In this document: in pieces, positions 16,539 to 24,984 of the stretch
Layout of the letters: each line of letters opens with the position of its first letter
Numbering within the stretch: the stretch's first letter is position 1
Source: an uncultured Parafilimonas sp.
GTDB taxonomy: Bacteria; Bacteroidota; Bacteroidia; Chitinophagales; Chitinophagaceae
Assembly (NCBI GenBank): GCA_903882935.1
Contig: CAIRZB010000022.1
Location: forward strand, 17,094 to 81,093
DNA length: 64,000 nucleotides
Direction: 5' to 3'
Made by a program: the position numbers and the translations under genes
The notes under the pieces: model-generated
The model's input: the letters and a program-made list of their open reading frames with translations, nothing else
Databases searched by the model: none
Told to the model about the DNA's origin: nothing

Positions 16539-17111
16539 TTAATTCAAAATAGTATTTGATATTTTATCTAGTGATTCAAATCTAGTATTTAGATTTTTTG
16601 CGAGTTTGCTGTCATTGAATGATCCTATTGCTGAATAATCATTTATTTTTTCGGCTCTGAACATCATATCATCCGCGATAATAAAATGATTAAACTCACC
16701 CATTGGGGAATAACTCGGAATTAATTTCTTTAGACTAATCTTGTCATTTTGTTTGTGAGTGCTTAATATTAATTTCAAAGCACTTGAATCCAAATCCGGA
16801 TCACTTTCGAAAATTATACTTAGGGGTATATCACGCCCAAGAAATTCCTTTAAGCTTGCCATATAATATTCATTATTTGATACACATTTATCAAAACGGC
16901 CAGTATAAATTTTTATGTATTTTTTCGCCGTTCTAAAAATATTTGCCAAGACAATAGCAGCATGGTCTGGACCTGAATTTGTAAAAATGGATTTATCACG
17001 CCCAGTTGCTAGATTTTCTATTGCAACCTTATAGGCTTGAATTTCAACTGATTTGTCAGTAATTTGTTGGGTTTCTTCAGAGTTGTCGATAGCAAAGTCG
17101 TTAATAGCCAT
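16539..17111 (-). CDS. degenerate phospholipase D-like protein (island gene 1)
   Basis: A 190-residue soluble protein. After a variable start (residues 1-40), TNSGPDHAAIVLANIF and KKYIKIYTGRFDKCV resemble the opening of single-domain PLD-like proteins. A motif like the PLD active site comes near residues 140-165: FNHFIIADDMMFRAE, then IGSFNDSKLAKNLN. It aligns with the HxK...D...GSxN pattern, but the Lys is replaced by Ile. Catalysis is therefore doubtful, and the fold may serve for binding or sensing. It is the first gene of an AT-rich pair with a membrane protein. The PLD assignment is inferred from motif order, not from a search. Confidence 0.5.
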   Translation of the reverse strand: MAINDFAIDNSEETQQITDKSVEIQAYKVAIENLATGRDKSIFTNSGPDHAAIVLANIFRTAKKYIKIYTGRFDKCVSNNEYYMASLKEFLGRDIPLSIIFESDPDLDSSALKLILSTHKQNDKISLKKLIPSYSPMGEFNHFIIADDMMFRAEKINDYSAIGSFNDSKLAKNLNTRFESLDKISNTILN

Positions 17112-17382
17112 AATAAATAGGGTATTTGTTGCAAAAGTAGTTGACTTTTTATGTTTTTTGGATAAATTTGGTTTTATCTATATCCTTAATGGACATTTTA
17201 ATAAGCAATCTTCGCTAGAATTCGGCTAAATTAAAAATATGTGTATTTCTGATGGTGATTAAAGTGTTAAAATATAGTTAAATTAAATATTTTGAATTTG
17301 AATATCTTAGAAACGTATTTGTTGAAAATCGAAACGGCGATAGAAAGAGAAATCTCTTAAAAAAGCGTACCGCCCCAACCAA
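17112..17382. other. AT-rich intergenic stretch, likely upstream region of the island operon
   Basis: No coding frame is seen. It should hold the promoter of the minus-strand two-gene island. Minus-strand sequence just before the ATG at 17111 includes CTACTTTTGCAAC (17129-17141 region), which contains TACTTTTG, a match to the Bacteroidota TAnnTTTG box about 20 bases from the start codon. Confidence 0.4.
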
Positions 17383-17418
17383 ATAAAATAGCCCCACCAA
17401 ACGGCGGGGCTATTTTAT
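17383..17418. terminator. strong terminator after the HtrA protease gene
   Basis: A 13-bp perfect stem, ATAAAATAGCCCC (17383-17395) with GGGGCTATTTTAT (17406-17418), loop of ten bases. A/T-rich flanks make it symmetrical. It lies 56 bp after the minus-strand protease stop. Confidence 0.85.
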
Positions 17419-17473
17419 ATACATCAACTCAAATTCACCTAATCACTAATAAATTCCTTCAGCCGTCGTTCTA

Positions 17474-19003
17474 CTATTGGCCATTGCCACCGTTATTCTC
17501 TTCTCCGCTGTTATCAATATTAAGGGGATAGCCATAGTTGCCTTCGTAGCCGGGGTACACGCCTTCAATCCTAACCGTGCCATGGGCGTTGGCCAAGGCT
17601 GCCTTTAGGTCGTCAAGCTTGGCTACCGGCTGGCCGTCAATACTGGTAATCACAAATCCTTCCTGCATGCGGGTGTTTTTCAACAGGCCATTACCCAGTT
17701 TTTTCACCAACACGCCACCGGCAATGTCGTTCTTTTTGGCAGTGGCCGCATCCAGTGTTGTTAACTCGCCACCCAGCTTTTCAAAAAAGCTTTCGGTCTT
17801 TACCACATTGTAGTTGCCCGCTTTGTTTTTAAGCGTAATACTTACGTTGTTTTCTTTGCCGTTGCGTATATAGGTAATGGTTATTTTATCGCCTGGCTTG
17901 TAACGGGCCACCTGCTCCTGCAATTCGGGGCCTGTAGCAACTGTGGCACCATTTATTTTTGTTACAAAATCACCCTCTTTTAAACCTGCTTCTTTTGCGG
18001 CCCCATCGGGTGCCACGCCCGAAACAAACACCCCGTCCCCATCTTTAATGCCCAACTCTTTCTTTTTTTCCTCGGGTACATTATCAGATGGGTAGGATAT
18101 GCCCAAGTAAGCCCTTTGCACGGTGCCAAACTTTACAATATCGCTCACAATCTTCTTTACTATGTTTACCGGTATGGCGTACGAATAACCCGCATACGAA
18201 CCCGTGGGCGATGCGATGGCAGAGTTAATGCCAATCAGTTCGCCGGTGGTGTTTATCAAGGCACCACCGCTGTTGCCGGGGTTAACCGCAGCATCTGTTT
18301 GTATAAACGATTCAATGGGCCTGTCACCTTTGTTAATGCCTATGGAGCGGGCTTTGGCACTTACGATACCTGCTGTAATGGTTACATCCAAATTAAGGGG
18401 GTAACCCACGGCAAGCACCCATTGGCCAAGCCTTACCTCGTCGCTGTTGCCGTACACCAAGTAAGGCAAACTGCCGCCGCCGTCAATTTTTATTACGGCT
18501 AAGTCGCTGTTGGGGTCGGCACCCACCACGCTGGCTTTGTAGGTTTTGCGGTTGGTAAGCGTAACATTTATTTCGTCTGCTCCGTCAACCACGTGGTTAT
18601 TGGTAACAATGTAGCCGTCGTTGCTGATGATAACGCCGCTGCCGCTGGCACGCTGCTCGGGTATAACCCTGGGGCCGTTAAAAAAATCAGAGAAGGGGTC
18701 GGTATCACCAAAAAAGTCAGAAAAAGGGTTTTTTTGCTTGGGTAGGTTATTGCTTACCTGCCTTTGCTTGGTACGGGTTTTAATATGTACCACGGCAGGG
18801 GTGGAGGATGTTGCGGCCGCCGTAAAATCAACCGGGCCGGCGTTGTTGTTTTTGTCAAAAAAACCGGCATAGTTCACCGGCAGTTTACCCTGCTCCTGGT
18901 AGCCGGTAAACTTAGTCTGCATCCACTTACTATAGCCCCACACACTCAAAAATGCTGTTGTAGCGCTGATAAAGACAACCAATAAAATGTTTTTGAGTTT
19001 CAT
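17474..19003 (-). CDS. Do/DegP-like periplasmic serine protease
   Basis: A trypsin-fold HtrA protease and chaperone for envelope protein quality control. From Met at 19003 the product has 509 residues: an N-terminal signal or anchor (ILLVVFISATTAFLSVWGY), then the protease domain with His137 (TNNHVVDG), Asp167 (PNSDLAVIK) and Ser245 (NPGNSGGAL), and two PDZ domains (from about 285 and 405). A linker rich in Phe, Asp and Ser (NPFSDFFG) is the flexible loop before the catalytic domain. The tail is Asn/Gly-rich. The start at 19003 is preferred over one seven codons earlier because the basic n-region MKLKN follows it. No sigma-E-like site was seen. Confidence 0.93.
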   Translation of the reverse strand: MKLKNILLVVFISATTAFLSVWGYSKWMQTKFTGYQEQGKLPVNYAGFFDKNNNAGPVDFTAAATSSTPAVVHIKTRTKQRQVSNNLPKQKNPFSDFFGDTDPFSDFFNGPRVIPEQRASGSGVIISNDGYIVTNNHVVDGADEINVTLTNRKTYKASVVGADPNSDLAVIKIDGGGSLPYLVYGNSDEVRLGQWVLAVGYPLNLDVTITAGIVSAKARSIGINKGDRPIESFIQTDAAVNPGNSGGALINTTGELIGINSAIASPTGSYAGYSYAIPVNIVKKIVSDIVKFGTVQRAYLGISYPSDNVPEEKKKELGIKDGDGVFVSGVAPDGAAKEAGLKEGDFVTKINGATVATGPELQEQVARYKPGDKITITYIRNGKENNVSITLKNKAGNYNVVKTESFFEKLGGELTTLDAATAKKNDIAGGVLVKKLGNGLLKNTRMQEGFVITSIDGQPVAKLDDLKAALANAHGTVRIEGVYPGYEGNYGYPLNIDNSGEENNGGNGQ

Positions 19004-19223
19004 TGTACGTGTAATTTTAGTCAATCAAATATAGTCAAATACTGTGCCTTTCGATAACAAAGAAACAAACCGGTTTAATAGTTTGCTGATAACGCATTGC
19101 CATTTAACAAATGTTTGACGAAGCTTGTCGTAGTAGGTGGCAAATTTACAGCTTTGGCACTTTGTAGCAGATAGGCGGGTGCAAAAATGTCATAACTGTA
19201 TGTTGTAGCATAAAACTATTACG

Positions 19224-19286
19224 CGTTACAGGTGTCTGGTTGCAAGTTGCCGGTTCCCAGTTGCAAGTTGCAGGTTTACAGTTACT
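19224..19286. repeat. heptanucleotide array, intergenic (9 units)
   Basis: Nine consecutive 7-bp units of the pattern RGTTnnn or close variants: CGTTACA, GGTGTCT, GGTTGCA, AGTTGCC, GGTTCCC, AGTTGCA, AGTTGCA, GGTTTAC, AGTTACT. It is followed by AACCTGT, an inverted partial unit. It lies in the 356-bp gap between the protease and acyl-CoA reductase genes (19004-19359), which has no other clear feature. The same unit type occurs in the prmC insertion at 27857. Confidence 0.75.
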
Positions 19287-19359
19287 AACCTGTAGTGGTG
19301 GATGGGCACGTGAAACCTGTATCAAGTACCTGCACCAAGTAACCTAATCCTGCACCCCA

Positions 19360-20358
19360 TTACAGTGCCATTAAAAATGCCATCGTGTCAATACCGTCGG
19401 CATAGTCATACAGCGTTGGCGACTGTGCCGAGCCAAACGGCAGGTAACCGTGCCCAACTATACATTGCAGGTCGGGGTTGGCCCGCAAGGTTTGTGGTAG
19501 TGCCGCTGCATCAGTAATAAATTCATAATGCACTTGGCTTACCGGCGAAAAAGGCGAACTTTGTTCCGTTAGAATCACCGATTCGTTGGTCATGTAATAC
19601 TTGTTGTTCATCAGCAATATGGCCAGGTGGTAGTCAAAATTATGCCGGTACTTATGAAAGTCAGCAAAATGGCTGTATTTACGCAAGGCCGTTAGCAGCG
19701 GCAAAAAATCATACCCTTCTGGTACGTACAGTTTGGTAACGTTGCGGCAGCCGAGGCCAAAATACAATTGTATGTCGTCGGCCAGCAGGCCCAGTTCTTC
19801 CGGCGTTTCGGTGCCGTTAAGTACGGCGGCAGAAGTGCGGTTGCGGCGGATGATGTTGGGGTATTTGCCAAAATAATAATCAAAGTACCGGGCAGTGTTG
19901 TTGCTGCCGGTGGCAATATAGGCATCGCAGCCTTTTAGGTTTTCGGCAAACGCAACCAGGCTGTCAATTTCTGCATCCCACTCCACCAGTTTTGCCACCA
20001 AATGCTTAATAAGCACACTGTCTTTGCTGGAGGCTTTTACCATAGCCTTATGCCCGGCCATAAATACGCAGAGCAGATCGTGAAAGCCTACCAGCGGTAG
20101 GTTGCCTGCCATTACCAGCCCTACTTTTTTGGGGGCAGGGTTATTGTTGGTTATGTTGTAATGCGTGGCCCAAGCCTCTAGCGCGCCCTGCTGCAAAAAA
20201 TATACAGTAATGTTTTTTACGGCCGCCTCAATAAACTCAGGCACAAACCAAGGGTTCTCCCGGCAGGCCTGTTCTTTAATATTTTCAAAGGTTTCGTTGC
20301 CGCCTGTTATATAATGGCTTAATTTCACCAATAAACCAATTCGTTGTTGCTTGTTCAT
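19360..20358 (-). CDS. acyl-CoA reductase (LuxC family)
   Basis: A 332-residue member of the LuxC-like acyl reductase family, within the aldehyde dehydrogenase superfamily, expected to reduce acyl-CoA to aldehyde with NADPH. Visible stretches are GLVMAGNLPLVGFHDLLCV (19 residues), KASSKDSVLIKHL, YIATGSNNTARYFDYYFG, IIRRNRTSAAVLNG, and GLGCRNVTKLYVP, where Cys of GLGCRN is the probable catalytic thiol. The start at 20358 (MNKQQR) is preferred over one nine codons upstream. It is divergent from a ferredoxin gene, an arrangement often seen in Bacteroidota, but the biological pathway is unclear. Confidence 0.82.
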   Translation of the reverse strand: MNKQQRIGLLVKLSHYITGGNETFENIKEQACRENPWFVPEFIEAAVKNITVYFLQQGALEAWATHYNITNNNPAPKKVGLVMAGNLPLVGFHDLLCVFMAGHKAMVKASSKDSVLIKHLVAKLVEWDAEIDSLVAFAENLKGCDAYIATGSNNTARYFDYYFGKYPNIIRRNRTSAAVLNGTETPEELGLLADDIQLYFGLGCRNVTKLYVPEGYDFLPLLTALRKYSHFADFHKYRHNFDYHLAILLMNNKYYMTNESVILTEQSSPFSPVSQVHYEFITDAAALPQTLRANPDLQCIVGHGYLPFGSAQSPTLYDYADGIDTMAFLMAL

Positions 20359-20382
20359 CTTTTCGGCCTTAATTTTACAGCG

Positions 20383-20390
20383 CAAAAGTA
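20383..20390 (-). promoter_or_regulatory. possible -7 box of the acyl-CoA reductase gene
   Basis: Minus-strand TACTTTTG fits TAnnTTTG, 24 bases before the chosen ATG at 20358. It supports that start over the more upstream one at 20385, which would overlap the box. No clear -33 element. Confidence 0.4.
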
Positions 20391-20439
20391 TTGGTTTTCA
20401 GTGGCCGGTTGCCGGTTTATGATTTTGTATTTGTTGCAA

Positions 20440-20472
20440 TTTGGCCCGTTTTGGTATGTATTACTATATTTG
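20440..20472 (+). promoter_or_regulatory. promoter of the ferredoxin gene
   Basis: TTTG at 20440-20443 and TATATTTG at 20465-20472 are separated by 21 bases, a good match to the phylum's -33/-7 promoter. The start codon lies about 120 bases further on, leaving a long leader. Confidence 0.6.
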
Positions 20473-20597
20473 TGGTGCTTGCAACAGGTTGGGTAAGCAA
20501 ATGGCCAAGGTTTTTTTAGGGCACATTTGTAACAGCATACCACAAGCACACAACTGAGGACAAACAACTAAAAACCACAAACAATAAAGCTTTTTTT

Positions 20598-20945
20598 ATG
20601 GCAATTAAAATTACAGAAGAATGTATTAATTGTGGCGCATGCGAGCCCGAATGCCCCAATAACGCAATTTATGAAGGCGGTGTTGAATGGGCCTTTGCCG
20701 ATGGTACCACCGTTAAAGGCGCGGTTGTATTGATGGATGGCACAATAGTTGATGCCGGCGACCATTTTGAGCCAGTAGCTGTGGATACCTATTATATTAC
20801 CCCCAACAAATGCACTGAGTGCCAAGGCTTTCACGAGGAACCGCAATGCGCTGCCGTTTGCCCGGTTGACTGCTGCATACCCGATGAAATGTACCGTGAA
20901 ACAGTGGAAGAGCTGTTGGCGAAGAAAGAAAAAATGCACATTTAA
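20598..20945 (+). CDS. 4Fe-4S ferredoxin (two-cluster type)
   Basis: A 115-residue electron carrier. The first cluster motif is CINCGACEPECP (CxxCxxCxxxCP). The second is expanded: CTECQGFHEEPQCAAVCPVDC, here given only in part as CTECQGF and CAAVCPVDC. This resembles Azotobacter-type or YfhL-like ferredoxins with a long loop between the second and third Cys of the second motif. An insert of about 50 residues lies between the clusters. The gene has its own promoter and a terminator 120 bp downstream, and is divergent from acyl-CoA reductase. Confidence 0.9.
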   Translation: MAIKITEECINCGACEPECPNNAIYEGGVEWAFADGTTVKGAVVLMDGTIVDAGDHFEPVAVDTYYITPNKCTECQGFHEEPQCAAVCPVDCCIPDEMYRETVEELLAKKEKMHI

Positions 20946-21065
20946 CGCACAAACCCCTGTGCGGAAGTTTTGTTGCAAACAGAAAAAAAGCTGTGTACCT
21001 TGCTGCTTAATGATTGTTGCTGCATAAGCGACATTAAATAAACAGGTGATATTTCCTGTAGTAGA

Positions 21066-21096
21066 GGTGAAGGATCAGTAGTCCTTCACCTTTTTT
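21066..21096 (+). terminator. intrinsic terminator downstream of the ferredoxin gene
   Basis: GGTGAAGGA (21066-21074) pairs perfectly with TCCTTCACC (21082-21090), loop of seven bases, followed by six T. A smaller hairpin (CGCACA with TGTGCG) occurs directly after the ferredoxin stop near 20946-20963. The 100 bases between them hold no coding frame. Confidence 0.8.
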
Positions 21097-21612
21097 GGTT
21101 GTATAGCCTTCGTGCAGCCGCCCGGTTGTGTTATGGGCAGCATTTTATGTATGTAAAAGGTCGGTTTCTACAAAATTTTGGTTTAACCTTATTTTGAGGG
21201 GCTATTGCCAACTGCCACTAACTTTTATGCCTTTCGCTGTTATGTCTTTTTTTTGGTTTAACCCAAAAAAGAAACAAAAAAGTTCAAAGGCAGGGCGCGG
21301 ATCCCCCAGGTGTCTCTGCCACCCCGCGCCTCCCCATGTGCCACAGCGCACTTTTTATATCTTGGCTTGTTGCATGATACGTTGGTTTTATGCACGCTGT
21401 ATTTTTTGGCTGGTGTTTTTGTATAGTTTATGCTGGCTTGCCGCTGTGGGATTTGGTGTTCTAAATACCGTTGGCAATTTATAATGCTATGCCGCCTTTC
21501 TTAATTGTAGAGCCTAAGAAATTATAAGCTTTTGCGAAAATTGCATTGCCGGCTAAGTATTGTATGATTTTTGGCAAGCCACAGTGATGCCTACTAAAAC
21601 TACAGGCTGGGC
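21097..21612. other. long intergenic stretch without a supported gene
   Basis: About 515 bp between the ferredoxin terminator and the homocysteine methyltransferase stop. A frame of 118 codons exists at 21128-21484 on the plus strand, but its product is rich in Cys, Trp and Phe with no family resemblance, and it covers an AT-rich run (GGTTTAACCCAAAAAAGAAA) followed by a GC-rich run. Nothing else is seen. Confidence 0.5.
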
Positions 21613-22533
21613 CTAATTAAACACGTACACCAACGCCCTAATGTCGGCTGGCGATGTGCGGCAGCACCCGCCAATAATGCTTGCCCCGGCCTGTTGCCAG
21701 TGTTTGGCCTCGGTAATAAAATCTGCGTGGCCCTCGCTGGGTAGCCAGCATTTGTGCGCCGCATCCCAAGTTTCGCCTTTGTTGGGGTACACCATAATAG
21801 GGGTGGCGGTGGTTTGGCGGGCTATGGCCACCAACTGGGCCACAAACTGCGGCGGCGTACAGTTTACACCCACTGCCACCATATTGCTGCTTTGGTTGGC
21901 CAGTGCGGCACAATCGGCAAACAGCTGCCCGCTGCAGGCATGTTGCCCATCCTTGCAGCTAAAGCTTAACCAAAACGGCACCTGTTTAAACTCCTGCATC
22001 ACTTCCACCAACGCCAAACCCTCCTCTAGGCAGGGTATGGTTTCGCACGCCAATAGGTCGGCCCCGCTGTTGGCCAGCACCTGTATGCGTGGCCGGTGAA
22101 AATCCTTCAGTTCCTCCACGGTAAGGCCATAATCGCCCCGGTACTCCGACCCGTCTGCCAGCGAAGCCCCGTACGGCCCCACGGAGGCTGCCACCAAGGG
22201 GTAGCCTTTAACCTTACCGCTTTGCAAGGCCTGCTCACGGGCCTGCAAGGCCAGCGAAACACTCAGCCGCATCAGGTCTGCCGCCTGCTGGGCACCGTAG
22301 CCATGTTTGGCAAAACCCGTAAAACTGGCCTGGTAGCTGGCGCTGGTAATTATTTGGGCACCGGCCAGCAGGTAATCGTAATGCACCGCCTGTATAAGGG
22401 CCGGGTTTTCGGTAAGCAGCTTGGCCGACCATAACGGGTGGTTTAGGTTGGCCCCCCGGCTTTCCAGCTCGGTAGCCAACGCGCCGTCCATAATAACGGT
22501 GGTATATTGCTTAATCAATGTTTGTAGTGTCAT
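21613..22533 (-). CDS. mmuM: homocysteine S-methyltransferase
   Basis: A 306-residue zinc enzyme that methylates homocysteine using S-methylmethionine (or S-adenosylmethionine) to give methionine. The start MDGALATELESRG is the typical barrel opening. The zinc ligands are Cys in VGVNCTPP and the Cys pair in IIGGCCRTSP. SASYQASFTGF and GPYGASLADGSEYRG are family motifs. It stands alone on the minus strand, convergent to the ferredoxin and divergent from the nitrilase gene. The symbol follows the E. coli homologue; the methyl donor was not shown here. Confidence 0.9.
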   Translation of the reverse strand: MTLQTLIKQYTTVIMDGALATELESRGANLNHPLWSAKLLTENPALIQAVHYDYLLAGAQIITSASYQASFTGFAKHGYGAQQAADLMRLSVSLALQAREQALQSGKVKGYPLVAASVGPYGASLADGSEYRGDYGLTVEELKDFHRPRIQVLANSGADLLACETIPCLEEGLALVEVMQEFKQVPFWLSFSCKDGQHACSGQLFADCAALANQSSNMVAVGVNCTPPQFVAQLVAIARQTTATPIMVYPNKGETWDAAHKCWLPSEGHADFITEAKHWQQAGASIIGGCCRTSPADIRALVYVFN

Positions 22534-22563
22534 ATAGCCAGGCCTTTGTTGCGCGAATTAAAA

Positions 22564-22692
22564 CGAATTACACGAATTTATCCGTATAATAAATGGAAAA
22601 TTATGCCAACCATTATTTTAGCAGCGTAAAATTGCATACATCAGGTGCACCCGCCTGTATATTATTTGGCTTTTTTAATTCGTGTAATTCGT
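22564..22692. repeat. 16-bp perfect inverted repeat pair between divergent genes
   Basis: ACGAATTACACGAATT (22564-22579) and AATTCGTGTAATTCGT (22677-22692) are exact reverse complements, 97 bp apart. Each arm contains the word CGAATT twice, and the right arm is followed by a further AATTCGTAC. They frame the intergenic region of mmuM and the nitrilase gene. Confidence 0.7.
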
Positions 22693-22725
22693 TCAAATTC
22701 GTACAAAAAAATAGTTCGTTCGTAT

Positions 22726-23667
22726 ATGGAAAACATAAAAATAGCCACTGCCCAATTTGAGCACCAAAGCGGCGACAAAACCTATAACCTTGCCATGATT
22801 GACCAGCTTGCTGGCGAAGCTGCCGCCCAGGGTGCGCAGGCGGTTGCTTTTCATGAATGTTCAGTCACGGGTTACTCGTTTGCCAGAACGCTTGGCAAAG
22901 CCCAAATGCTGGCCCTGGCCGAATACGTGCCAAACGGGCCTAGCATACAAACCCTGGTAGCCATTGCCACAAAACACAACATTGCCATACTTGCCGGCCT
23001 GTTTGAGAAGGACGCTGCCGATAACCTCTATAAAGCCTATGTGTGTGTTAGCAAAAACGGCCTGCTGGCCAAGTACCATAAACTGCACCCTTTTATAAAC
23101 CCCCACCTTACCCCCGGCAACAGCTACTGCGTGTTTGACCTATACGGCTGGAAATGCGGTATATTAATTTGTTACGACAACAACATTGTTGAAAACGTGC
23201 GGGCCACCGCCTTGCTGGGGGCCGATATTATTTTTATGCCGCATGTAACCATGTGCACACCCAGCACCCGGCCTGGCGCGGGTTTTGTAAACCCGGCTTT
23301 ATGGCTGGCGAAGGAGACCGACCCCACCAGCCTGCGCATTGAGTTTGACGGCCTGAAAGGGCGCGAATGGCTGATGAAATGGCTGCCCGCCCGCGCCTAC
23401 GACAATGGCATTTACGCCATATTTAGCAATGCCATTGGGATGGATGGCGACCAATTGAAAAACGGCTGCAGCATGGTGGTTGACCCTTTTGGCGATATTG
23501 TTGCCGAATGCCGCAAGCTGGGTAACGAAGTGGTTACCGCCACCCTTACGCCGCAGAAACTGACCGATGCGGGCGGCTACCGGTACCGCAAAGCCCGCCG
23601 CCCCGACCTGTACCGCGACATCATCGGCCAGCCACATGTGGCCGACCAGAAGGTGGTGTGGCTGTAG
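22726..23667 (+). CDS. carbon-nitrogen hydrolase (nitrilase superfamily amidase)
   Basis: A 313-residue member of the nitrilase superfamily hydrolysing an amide or carbamoyl bond. The catalytic triad is visible: Glu44 (FHECSVTGY), Lys119 (KYHKLHPF) and Cys149 (GILICYDNN). The start at 22726 (MENIKIATAQFEH) matches the usual beginning of the fold; the frame extends 27 codons upstream over the inverted repeat and is not needed. Substrate is uncertain: N-carbamoyl-amino acid hydrolases and aliphatic amidases both look similar. It stands alone. Confidence 0.85.
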   Translation: MENIKIATAQFEHQSGDKTYNLAMIDQLAGEAAAQGAQAVAFHECSVTGYSFARTLGKAQMLALAEYVPNGPSIQTLVAIATKHNIAILAGLFEKDAADNLYKAYVCVSKNGLLAKYHKLHPFINPHLTPGNSYCVFDLYGWKCGILICYDNNIVENVRATALLGADIIFMPHVTMCTPSTRPGAGFVNPALWLAKETDPTSLRIEFDGLKGREWLMKWLPARAYDNGIYAIFSNAIGMDGDQLKNGCSMVVDPFGDIVAECRKLGNEVVTATLTPQKLTDAGGYRYRKARRPDLYRDIIGQPHVADQKVVWL

Positions 23668-23700
23668 ATGGATGATGTATGCGGTTTGTTAGCGTAACGG

Positions 23701-23910
23701 GCGAAGCCCGCGCCGTGGTAGAGGATCAGTTAGCAGAACGTAAACCCTGCAAGGGCGGCAACTGTCAGTCACGCCAAAGCGTGATGAGGTTCATCGAAAA
23801 CTGGCGTATTGACGTACTAACTGATCCCTGAAAGGGGGGATACTTTGGCATTTTTTTTAAGGCCGATGCAACTCCGCGTCGCGACATAGCCCGCAGTGCC
23901 AAAATGACCG
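23701..23910 (+). ncRNA. structured intergenic stretch, possible RNA
   Basis: No coding frame, but dense pairing. A perfect 11-bp stem joins GGATCAGTTAG (23723-23733) and CTAACTGATCC (23817-23827). Inside it are small hairpins CCCTGCAAGGG (23745-23755) and CACGCCAAAGCGTG (23770-23783). Just outside are GGGCGAAGCCC (23700-23710), CCCTGAAAGGG and a TTTGGCA/TGCCAAA pair around a T-run near 23850. It could be an RNA gene, a leader of the following gene, or a repetitive element. The strand is a guess, based on the T-run after the main stem. No known RNA family was recognised. Confidence 0.35.
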
Positions 23911-23935
23911 TATTGAAAAAAAGAATTTCAGTAAA

Positions 23936-24529
23936 ATGACCAACGATAACATAACAGCTTTTTGGGTTTGGTTTTCAGAAAACTGCCAAAGTTTTGGAAA
24001 TCATTTTGAAAATACTGCACTAATTAAAGAATTGGATAAAAGGGTATCTGGATTAGGAAACCTTACTTGGGAGGTAAGGCCAGGAAAAAAGTCTGCCAAA
24101 GCATTGGTTATATCCCCGAATGGTAATTTGGAGTTGTTGCCACTAACAAAACAAATTGTGGCAAATGCCACAGCGTGTGCAGGTTGGGCGTTTTATTACG
24201 CTAAACCGCCTAAGACTTGGGAGTTGATTTTTAAAATTAAGACCCAAGATTCCATGTGGGTCGAAATTGACGCTTCCGGGTGGGAATATATCCTGTTAAG
24301 ATACGAGGATGGGATGTTTGAAATTGTTTTAAAGGCATTGGCTATTTATGAACTTAACGATGGCGATAAGCAAGTTGCGGCGGAAATTCTGTTGGATGGA
24401 GTGATGGGTGAGGAGTTGAGGATGACAACAATCTGTTCGGTTGATATAGTACTGGAATTTGAAGATGCCTACCAGGACAAAGGGTGCAATATAAAATATC
24501 TGTTAAACCATATGAATAGCTTGCGGTAA
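23936..24529 (+). CDS. unknown conserved-looking cytoplasmic protein
   Basis: A 197-residue soluble protein. It opens with ITAFWVWFSENCQSFG, followed by LTWEVRPGKKSAKALVISPNG, then WAFYYAKPPKTWEL and a beta-rich second half (MWVEIDASGWEYILLRYEDG) ending in IKYLLNHMNSL. The regular alternation and the absence of low complexity argue for a real gene. I recall similar proteins in many bacteria but no named domain. It lies just after a structured non-coding stretch and before the repeat-flanked RhuM gene, in an accessory region. Confidence 0.65.
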   Translation: MTNDNITAFWVWFSENCQSFGNHFENTALIKELDKRVSGLGNLTWEVRPGKKSAKALVISPNGNLELLPLTKQIVANATACAGWAFYYAKPPKTWELIFKIKTQDSMWVEIDASGWEYILLRYEDGMFEIVLKALAIYELNDGDKQVAAEILLDGVMGEELRMTTICSVDIVLEFEDAYQDKGCNIKYLLNHMNSLR

Positions 24530-24720
24530 AAGGCAGGCATGGCCAACTTCGCCGGGAGCCAAGTAAATTCTGTTAGTGTATGTGCTGAATGTTGGGTTTG
24601 ATTCGGCGGCACGATAATTGTTCGTCTATCCCAATAAAAAAGAAATTTAGGCTAAACATTCAAAACATCCGGATTAATCCAAAAAGGGAAGCGCGCGGCG
24701 CCAACGTAGCAACGCCCATG

Positions 24721-24888
24721 CTACAATCCCAAAACCCAGCCTCCTCCCGAGCCTGTTTGGCAAATCATTCCCCTGAATAGTAACCCACAACCGCCCCTGC
24801 CCGCCGCAATTTCACGATATTGGTGGGAAAAAAACTTGTAGTAATGGAGGCAACTATTTTTGGTGTTATAGCTGGCAGGCAGCCCGGC
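24721..24888. repeat. 168-bp direct repeat, copy 1 (left of the RhuM gene)
   Basis: It matches 26371-26538 at 165 of 168 positions, counted by eye, in the same orientation. Identity starts at CTACAATCCC and stops at AGCCCGGC. The 455-bp gap from 24530 to 24984 holds this copy and, at 24934-24941, a TATATTTG box that may serve the RhuM gene; no coding frame is supported. Confidence 0.9.
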
Positions 24889-24984
24889 AACCCAGGTTGG
24901 GAAAATTTCGCCAGTGGGGAGATATATGGCCGGTATATTTGCCGTAGCTAATTGTAAGGTAATTGACAGATAAAGAAACAAGCA

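Noticed and set aside
21128..21484. A 118-codon frame after the ferredoxin terminator
   Set aside because: Product rich in Cys, Trp and Phe with no family similarity; crosses a repetitive A-rich and GC-rich stretch. Likely chance.
24589..24780. Small frame upstream of the RhuM gene
   Set aside because: Overlaps the 168-bp repeat and has no protein-like pattern.
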